DNA of 64,000 nucleotides from Bradyrhizobium sp. 195 (GTDB taxonomy: Bacteria; Pseudomonadota; Alphaproteobacteria; Rhizobiales; Xanthobacteraceae). Under the pieces are notes generated by a model. It saw only the letters and a program-made list of their open reading frames with translations, was not told the DNA's origin and searched no databases. The DNA lies in NCBI RefSeq assembly GCF_023101665.1, contig NZ_CP082161.1:1-64000 (forward strand), read 5' to 3'. The position numbers and the translations under genes were made by a program. Each line of letters opens with the position of its first letter. Positions within the stretch are counted from its first letter, which is position 1. This document shows positions 58,811 through 64,000 of the stretch, piece by piece.

Positions 58811-58926
58811 GTCATTGCGAGCGCAGCGAAGCAATCCAGGCCCGCCCCCGCGGAGGCAGTCTGGATTGCTTCGTCGCTTCAGCGCAAAATTGCTGCGCAA
58901 TTTTGTCGCGAGCTCCTCGCAATGAC
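58811..58926. repeat. Palindromic repeat, family B, copy 2, with internal insertion
   Basis: The same ends as at 15834-15911 (GTCATTGCGAGCGCAGCG and TCGCAATGAC). The right arm is interrupted by an extra palindrome, AAAATTGC-TG-CGCAATTTT, near 58886-58904. It is at the convergent junction of csoR and the YiiX-like gene. Confidence 0.88.
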
Positions 58927-58961
58927 GGTTGTTGAGGTGACGTCCCGCTCCACCCTCAGGT

Positions 58962-59087
58962 GTCGTCCCTGCGAACGCAGGGACCCATAACCCCAGGGAG
59001 GTGTTTGGCGAAGACTCGTCGTTTGGTACTTCTACTACCTGTAACCGATAGATTACGCGGTATGGTCTCTGCCTTCGCAGGGACGAC
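58962..59087. repeat. Palindromic repeat, family F, copy 1
   Basis: GTCGTCCCTGCGAACGCAGG at one end and CCTTCGCAGGGACGAC at the other. The middle carries GGGACCCATAACC, GGCGAAGACTCG and ATTACGCGGTATGG. A related copy is at 61680-61832. Confidence 0.85.
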
Positions 59088-59095
59088 GGTGAGGC

Positions 59096-60070
59096 CTACG
59101 CCGCGATCTCGCACTTATCTCCGCGGCGCCACGCGCGGTACATCGCGAGTTCGTTCAGCTGCACGAAATGTTCGGAGAAATTGGTGGTCTCCGCAGGCTG
59201 CGCGCTCACTTCTTCAGTCGGAATCTCAACCGGCGCTTCTTCGTCAATCGCCTCAGGAACGAGCGGCGGCGCACGGAGCGTTTCTGGAAACACACTGAAT
59301 GTGCCCGCTACCTCCTCGAGCGGCTTCTGCTTGTCGGCCCAGTGCAGGGCGGTGTAGTCGAACCCGTGCACGATGGTGGGTTTGACGACTTCGAAATAGG
59401 GCGAGATGTCGAAGTCGCGGGGCATGTAGAGCGAGGAATCGCGGATGTGCAGGATCTCGCGGCGAGCAGCGCGGCTGCCGGCCTTGGTGATCTTGGGCAG
59501 GATCGGGTAGCGCACGGCATCGAATGCCTGCGCGATCAGGGCCGAGCAGATGATCTTGGTCGGATCGCCCGAGCCGAGCGCGATCATGCGCCGCCGCCAA
59601 CGCTGCGGCACCGGCAGCGGGAACAGGAAGCGCATGAGATCGACGATGTTCTTGGTGTCGTAGCCGAAGCCGATGCGGTTGATCGCATAGCGGCAGACCG
59701 TGGTGCGGTCCTCATGGGACAGCCCGACCGGACGGCAGAGGCGGGTGTGATAGGGGAAATATTTCGACAGCGGCGCCGAGGTGACGCCTTCGCCGATATT
59801 GGCTTCGATCAGCACATGCGGCTCGCCGTCCGCCTCTTCCGCGCCCTCGATCGGACCAACATAGAGCGCGGCATGCGACCAGGTCGACTGCGTCAGATAT
59901 TTGATGATGCCGGAGATGCGGTTGTTGCCCTCGACCAGCAGCACGTCGCCGGGCTCGATGACGCCGCGCAGGTGCTCCGGGTCGCTCGGCGTGAACGGCT
60001 CGTAGCCGGGCACCTCCTTGGAGAGGTACGCGGCAATCAGCTTGCCGACTGAATCTAGGACCGTCCCCAT
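59096..60070 (-). CDS. YiiX-like permuted papain-fold (NlpC/P60) protein
   Basis: A 324-residue protein. GDVLLVEGNNRISGIIKYLTQSTWSHAALYVG carries the candidate catalytic histidine (H66), and TKIICSALIAQAF the candidate cysteine (C175). The order His-before-Cys is that of permuted NlpC/P60 enzymes such as YiiX/YebB. A Glu-rich tail begins near residue 270. There is no signal peptide, so it may act in the cytoplasm or at the inner membrane. The substrate is unknown. Confidence 0.75.
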   Translation of the reverse strand: MGTVLDSVGKLIAAYLSKEVPGYEPFTPSDPEHLRGVIEPGDVLLVEGNNRISGIIKYLTQSTWSHAALYVGPIEGAEEADGEPHVLIEANIGEGVTSAPLSKYFPYHTRLCRPVGLSHEDRTTVCRYAINRIGFGYDTKNIVDLMRFLFPLPVPQRWRRRMIALGSGDPTKIICSALIAQAFDAVRYPILPKITKAGSRAARREILHIRDSSLYMPRDFDISPYFEVVKPTIVHGFDYTALHWADKQKPLEEVAGTFSVFPETLRAPPLVPEAIDEEAPVEIPTEEVSAQPAETTNFSEHFVQLNELAMYRAWRRGDKCEIAA

Positions 60071-60262
60071 CTCAAACTCCCCCCACGGCCTTTTCCGGCC
60101 GTCTTTTTCCCTTCTCTATCATGGTCGAAACGTGTTGCAATTCGGTTCATCACTCCGTGAGGTCAAGCACGATTGATTCACCATGATGGTTGCCGTGCAA
60201 CATCAGATACGGCAAGGTTCGCTGACTGTTCCCGTTCGCCGCAAGTCCTCGGAAACCATGAC

Positions 60263-61651
60263 ATGACAATCACGCGCCGCGGTTTCCTTTCGGCGTCGGC
60301 GTTCCTTGCCGCCATGCCGGTCCTGCGCGCGAACGCCGCAACCCTGCCGCGCGAGGCCGACATCGTCGTGATCGGAGCGGGGGCTGCCGGCATCGCTGCG
60401 GCGCGGCGCATCATGGCGACGGGGCGCAAGGTCATCGTGGTGGAAGCGGCGTCCCAGGTCGGCGGCCGTTGTATCACTGACAACACGACCTTCGACACGC
60501 CGTTCGACCGCGGCGCGCGCTGGATGCACAATCCCGACACCAATCCGATGATCCGGCTGGCGCGCAGCGCGGGGCTCGACGTGCTGCCGGCGCCCTCGGG
60601 CCAGAAGATGCGCATCGGCCGCCGCAACGCGCGCGCAGGCGAGACCGAGCAGTTCCTGGCGGCGCTGGTGCGTGCCAACCGCGCCATCGACGAGGCCGCG
60701 CGCGGCAAGCTGGATACCTCCTGCGCGTCCGTGCTGCCGAAGGATCTTGGCGATTGGGCGGGCGCGGCCGAGTTTATGCTGGGCGCGAGCTTCGCCGGCA
60801 AGGACCTGAAGGAACTGTCCGCGATCGACAAGGGGCGCGCGCAGGACCGCAACGCGGCGATCGCCTGCCGTCAGGGCTTGGGCACGCTGATCGCGAAACT
60901 CGGCGAGCAGGCGCCGGTGGCGCTGTCGACGTCGGCGAGCCGAATCGCCTGGAGCAACCGCGACGTCAGCGTGGAGACGCAAGCCGGCAAGATCGCCGCG
61001 CGCGCCGTCGTCGTCACGGTCTCGACCAACGTGCTGACATCGGGCGCGATCAAGTTCACGCCCGACATCCCCAAGCGCACGCTGGACGCGGCATCGAAGC
61101 TCGGCCTCGGCAGCTACGATCGCATCGTGGTGCAATTGCCGGGCAATCCGCTCGGCCTGTCGCGTGACGATATCCTGATCGAGCAGAGCAGTTCGACGCG
61201 CACGGCGCTCATGTTCGCCAATATCGGCGGCTCCTCGCTCTGCTCCATCGACGTCGGCGGTGCGTTCGGCCGCGATCTCTCCGAGCAGGGCGAGAAGGCG
61301 ATGGCGGCCTTCGCCAGGGAATGGATCACGAAATTGTTCGGCAGCGAGGCCGCGGCCGCGGTGCAAAAGACCAGCGCCACGCGCTGGAACGCGTCGCCTT
61401 TCGTGATGGGCGCGATGTCGGCGGCCTCCCCCGGCGGTCAGCTCTCGCGAAAGGTCTTGGCCGAGCCGATCGGCAACGTGTTTCTCGCGGGCGAGGCCAC
61501 CCATGAGACGCTGTGGGGCACCGTCGACGGCGCCTGGGAAAGCGGCGAGCGCGCCGCTGACGCAGCATTGCGCAAGATCGGCGCGTTGAAGGACGAGCCG
61601 GCCGACGTGCCGACGCAATCTACGAAGAAGCGCCGGGTGCCGCGGCAATAG
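60263..61651 (+). CDS. Exported FAD-dependent amine oxidase
   Basis: A 462-residue flavoprotein of the amine oxidase/monoamine oxidase family. The N-terminus has a Tat-type signal (ITRRGFLSASAFLAAMPVL, then ANAA), then the FAD-binding VVIGAGAAGIAAARRI (GAGAAG 38-43) and EAASQVGGRC. The C-terminal FLAGEATHETLWGTVDGAWESGERAAD is the FAD-covering motif. The start is the ATG at 60263. The amine substrate is unknown; no polyamine or tyramine genes are nearby. Confidence 0.9.
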   Translation: MTITRRGFLSASAFLAAMPVLRANAATLPREADIVVIGAGAAGIAAARRIMATGRKVIVVEAASQVGGRCITDNTTFDTPFDRGARWMHNPDTNPMIRLARSAGLDVLPAPSGQKMRIGRRNARAGETEQFLAALVRANRAIDEAARGKLDTSCASVLPKDLGDWAGAAEFMLGASFAGKDLKELSAIDKGRAQDRNAAIACRQGLGTLIAKLGEQAPVALSTSASRIAWSNRDVSVETQAGKIAARAVVVTVSTNVLTSGAIKFTPDIPKRTLDAASKLGLGSYDRIVVQLPGNPLGLSRDDILIEQSSSTRTALMFANIGGSSLCSIDVGGAFGRDLSEQGEKAMAAFAREWITKLFGSEAAAAVQKTSATRWNASPFVMGAMSAASPGGQLSRKVLAEPIGNVFLAGEATHETLWGTVDGAWESGERAADAALRKIGALKDEPADVPTQSTKKRRVPRQ

Positions 61652-61679
61652 GCCAAACTAAGCCGCAGCAAACTCCACT

Positions 61680-61832
61680 GTCGTCCCGGACAAGCGAAGC
61701 GCAGATCCGGGACCCATAACCACAGGGCGTAGTTGGGCGAAGACTCGCCGTTCAGGACCTTTATCGGTACTGCCAGCTGTGTCTACTCGATAAATCACGC
61801 GGTATGGGTCCCCGCGTTCGCGGGGGCGACCC
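61680..61832. repeat. Palindromic repeat, family F, copy 2
   Basis: Shared with 58962-59087: GGGACCCATAACC near the left end, GGCGAAGACTCG, then AATCACGCGGTATGGG. The terminal arms differ in detail (GTCCCGGA and CGGGGGCGAC). It sits at the convergent junction of the amine oxidase and TauE-type genes. Confidence 0.82.
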
Positions 61833-61842
61833 GCTGAGAGAG

Positions 61843-62613
61843 TTAGCGCAACACCCCATCCAGCGCCGGCAGCCCGGCAATCACCGCCATCGCGATGAGC
61901 GCGTAGCAGATGCCGCGAAACACTTTTTCGCTGGCGCGTCCGAACAGCGACGCCCCGAACGCGACACCAACCGCATAGACCGGGCCGACGACCAGCGACA
62001 ACAGCAGCGACTCGCGCGAGATCAAGCCCGTGGTCGCGTAACTGATCATCGAGAAGAGATCCGACGCGCCGAAGAACAGCACGATATTGGCGCGCGCGAC
62101 GATCGGCGCGATCGGGCGGCCGAGCCAGTAGCCGACGATCGGCGGGCCGCCGGTCTGCGCGAGGCCACTGCAGAAACCCGAGAGGCCGCCAATGCCGACC
62201 GAGAGCCAGGCGTGGTCCTTGCCGCGATAGCGCCAGCCCGACAGCAGCAGCAGCAACAGCGCCGCGACGAAGCAGGAGATGATCCAGCGCGTCGTGACGG
62301 GTTCGAGCACGCTGAGGAAATAGGTGCCGAGGGGGACGCCGATCAGCGCACCCAGTACGATCACGGCGGTGGCCTTGCGATCCGCCTTCCGCCACGCGTC
62401 CGGCAGCAGCGGCGCTGCCGAAACAAAATCGATCACGAGCAGCAAGGCGGCAACGAGCCGCGGCGCAGCGATGCTGCTCGCCAGCGGCATGAAGATCAGC
62501 GCCGAGCCGAAGCCGGAGAAGCCGCGTGCGGTACCCGAAACGAAAGCGACGGCGCAGAGCGCCATCGCAATGGTGAGGCTGACGTCCTTCGGAAGGAAAT
62601 CAGCGAGGGTCAT
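61843..62613 (-). CDS. TauE/SafE-family transporter
   Basis: A 256-residue polytopic protein with about seven to eight helices, including VAFVSGTARGFSGFGSALIFMPLAS (the family's glycine-rich motif), GALIGVPLGTYFL and GGLSGFCSGLAQTGGPPIVGYWLG. TauE/SafE members export sulfite or organosulfonates; the substrate here is not shown. It precedes the end of pheT on the same strand and lies 10 bases from a family F repeat. Confidence 0.9.
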   Translation of the reverse strand: MTLADFLPKDVSLTIAMALCAVAFVSGTARGFSGFGSALIFMPLASSIAAPRLVAALLLVIDFVSAAPLLPDAWRKADRKATAVIVLGALIGVPLGTYFLSVLEPVTTRWIISCFVAALLLLLLSGWRYRGKDHAWLSVGIGGLSGFCSGLAQTGGPPIVGYWLGRPIAPIVARANIVLFFGASDLFSMISYATTGLISRESLLLSLVVGPVYAVGVAFGASLFGRASEKVFRGICYALIAMAVIAGLPALDGVLR

Positions 62614-62627
62614 GCTCTATGATTCTG

Positions 62628-62676
62628 GAGCATGATGTTGTCCGAAAACCGCTTCACACTTTTCGGTATCATGCTC
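62628..62676. repeat. Palindromic repeat, family G, copy 2
   Basis: GAGCATGATGTTGTCCGAAAA and TTTTCGGTATCATGCTC form imperfect arms around a CGCTTC centre. The right arm carries the pheT stop codon. Same family as 25588-25633. Confidence 0.88.
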
Positions 62677-64000
62677 GGAGCGTGCCGCCGGTCTTCTTCG
62701 TGACCTCCGCCACGATCTTGGCGCCGACAGCTTCGATCTCCTGGTCGGTCAGCGTCTTCTCGCGCGGCTGGAGCATGACCGCGACCGCGATCGACTTTTT
62801 GCCGTCGTCGATGCCCTTGCCCTCATAGACGTCGAAGACGCTCACGCCGGTGATCAGCTTCTTGTCGACGCCTTGCGCGGCACGCACGATGTCGCCGGCC
62901 TTCACGCTGCGATCGACGATGAAGGCGAAGTCGCGTGACACCGGCTGGAACGCCGACAGCTCGATCACGGGCTTGGCGCGGGTCGGCTTTTTCTTGGCCT
63001 CGGGGATCCGGTCGAGGATCACCTCGAACACCATCAGCGGGCCGTCGGCGCCGAGCGCTTCCAGCGCGCGCGGATGCATCTCCCCGAAAGTGCCGAGCAC
63101 GTTCTGCGGCCCGATCTGGATCGTGCCGGAGCGACCCGGATGGAGCCATGCCGGACCGCCCGCGACGATCTGCAGCGCCTGCATCGGCGCGCCGGCGGCA
63201 GCCAGCACCGCCAGCGCATCCGCCTTGGCGTCGAACACATCGGCCTGTGCCGAGCCCGACCAGTGCCGCCCCAGACCTTCCGAGGAGGCAAAGCCGCGGC
63301 GAACGCCGCTCGCCGCCATGAACTGATCCTGCGGGCGATCGCCCTTGAAGAGCTGGCCGACCTCGAACAGCGCGACATCGCCAAAGCCGCGATCGGCGTT
63401 GGCCTGCGCCGCCGCGATCAGGCCCGCGAGCAGGGTCGGGCGCATGTCGGAGAGATCCGACGCGATCGGGTTGGCGACTTCGAGCTCGCGTTGCCCGCCG
63501 CCGAACAATTGCGCCGCGGGCTTCGTGATGAATGACCAGGTCACCGCTTCGATGATGCCGCGGCTTGCGAGCGCGCGCCTGGCGCGGCGGGTGCGCAGCT
63601 GAAGCGGCGTCAGCACCGGTTTGCGCGCGTCCTCGCCGCGTTCGAACGGCGTCATCGGCACCTTGTCCACGCCAAAGATGCGGACGATCTCCTCGACGAT
63701 GTCGGCCTTGCCGTGCACGTCCGAGCGCCACGAGGGCACAGCGACCTTCACGACGGGGCCCGGGCCCGCCATCATGAAGCCGAGATGGGTCAGGATGCGC
63801 TTCATCTCCAACTGCGGCACCTCGATGCCGGAGAGGCGCTTGACCTCGGTGACGGGGAAATCGATCACACGGTCGTCGCCGAAGGATTTGCCGACCACGA
63901 CGGTCTCGGACGGCGCGCCGCCGCACATTTCCATCACCAGCTTGGTCGCAAGCTCGAGGCCGGGCACCATGAAGGCCGGATCGACGCCGCGCTCGAAGCG
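62669..64000 (-). CDS. pheT: Phenylalanine-tRNA ligase beta subunit (partial)
   Basis: The C-terminal 443 codons of the beta subunit, which with PheS charges tRNA-Phe. The frame is open across the right edge (RFERGVDPAFM at the break), so about half of the protein, including the N-terminal tRNA-binding part, lies outside. Visible are the B5-type region (VIDFPVTEVKRLSGIEVPQLEMKRILTHLGF), the pseudo-catalytic core, and the FDX-ACB anticodon-binding domain (FQPVSRDFAFIVDRSVKAGDIV; EKTLTDQEIEAVGAKIVAEV). The last residue codon and TGA lie in a repeat arm. Confidence 0.96.
   Translation of the reverse strand, partial: RFERGVDPAFMVPGLELATKLVMEMCGGAPSETVVVGKSFGDDRVIDFPVTEVKRLSGIEVPQLEMKRILTHLGFMMAGPGPVVKVAVPSWRSDVHGKADIVEEIVRIFGVDKVPMTPFERGEDARKPVLTPLQLRTRRARRALASRGIIEAVTWSFITKPAAQLFGGGQRELEVANPIASDLSDMRPTLLAGLIAAAQANADRGFGDVALFEVGQLFKGDRPQDQFMAASGVRRGFASSEGLGRHWSGSAQADVFDAKADALAVLAAAGAPMQALQIVAGGPAWLHPGRSGTIQIGPQNVLGTFGEMHPRALEALGADGPLMVFEVILDRIPEAKKKPTRAKPVIELSAFQPVSRDFAFIVDRSVKAGDIVRAAQGVDKKLITGVSVFDVYEGKGIDDGKKSIAVAVMLQPREKTLTDQEIEAVGAKIVAEVTKKTGGTLRA

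Overview
The window looks like a stretch of core chromosome from a Bradyrhizobium-type alphaproteobacterium (Rhizobiales/Hyphomicrobiales, Nitrobacteraceae). The reasons are the high G+C, the gene order (PDRP-maf-coaE-dnaQ-secB-timA-mltA-smr; hslVU back to back with hisBHAFE-coaA; hemW-rdgB-rph facing hrcA-grpE; dnaKJ-pmtA), and intergenic palindromic repeats of the kind common in that genus. I recognise 65 protein genes, one cut by the right edge. I saw no rRNA, tRNA, CRISPR, transposase or prophage genes. The genus call rests on recognition, not on a database search.

Layout. (1) 1-9284: rho and hemJ read leftward. A 457-base gap follows, at the position that is the replication origin in Caulobacter- and Sinorhizobium-type chromosomes. 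Rightward come the PPDK regulator, maf, coaE and dnaQ, then leftward secB, then rightward timA-mltA-smr. (2) 9435-18874: leftward hslV-GNAT-DUF2585-hslU-membrane protein, and rightward histidine operon hisB-DUF2628-hisH-hisA-hisF-hisE-coaA. (3) 18978-26115: a signalling block with a zinc-ribbon protein, a PAS hybrid kinase, an AI-2E-type membrane protein, an exported histidine phosphatase and a second hybrid kinase with a perfect CtrA-type box upstream. (4) 26214-33539: comM, a PilZ protein, and part of a Tad/Cpa pilus locus (tadD facing cpaBCDE; no pilin, prepilin peptidase or motor ATPase here). (5) 33895-42350: gshB-yraN-rsmI, an LppC-like lipoprotein, hemW-rdgB-rph, hrcA-grpE. (6) 42494-55173: an exported nicotinamidase-like protein, dnaK-dnaJ, pmtA, a flavin reductase, pyrF, DUF1330, dapB, gpmA, an AraC-OGT fusion, DUF2244, nth and a CysZ-like protein. 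(7) 55438-64000: nikR, copA and csoR around a short operator region, a YiiX-like protein, an exported amine oxidase, a TauE-type transporter and the C-terminal part of pheT.

Most genes are housekeeping: histidine, lysine and pyrimidine synthesis, CoA, glutathione, heme, chaperones, protein export, wall remodelling and DNA repair. The accessory parts are the sensor kinases, the Tad pilus parts and the copper module. Thirteen copies of seven palindromic repeat families lie between genes. Every convergent gene junction with a gap of about 100 bases or more carries one, and the four convergent junctions without one have gaps of 50 bases or less.

I found no clearly new multi-gene system. The best leads are the candidate replication origin, the CtrA-type box before the second hybrid kinase, the compact copA-csoR control region, the exported nicotinamidase, and the repeats placed inside operons or supplying a stop codon.
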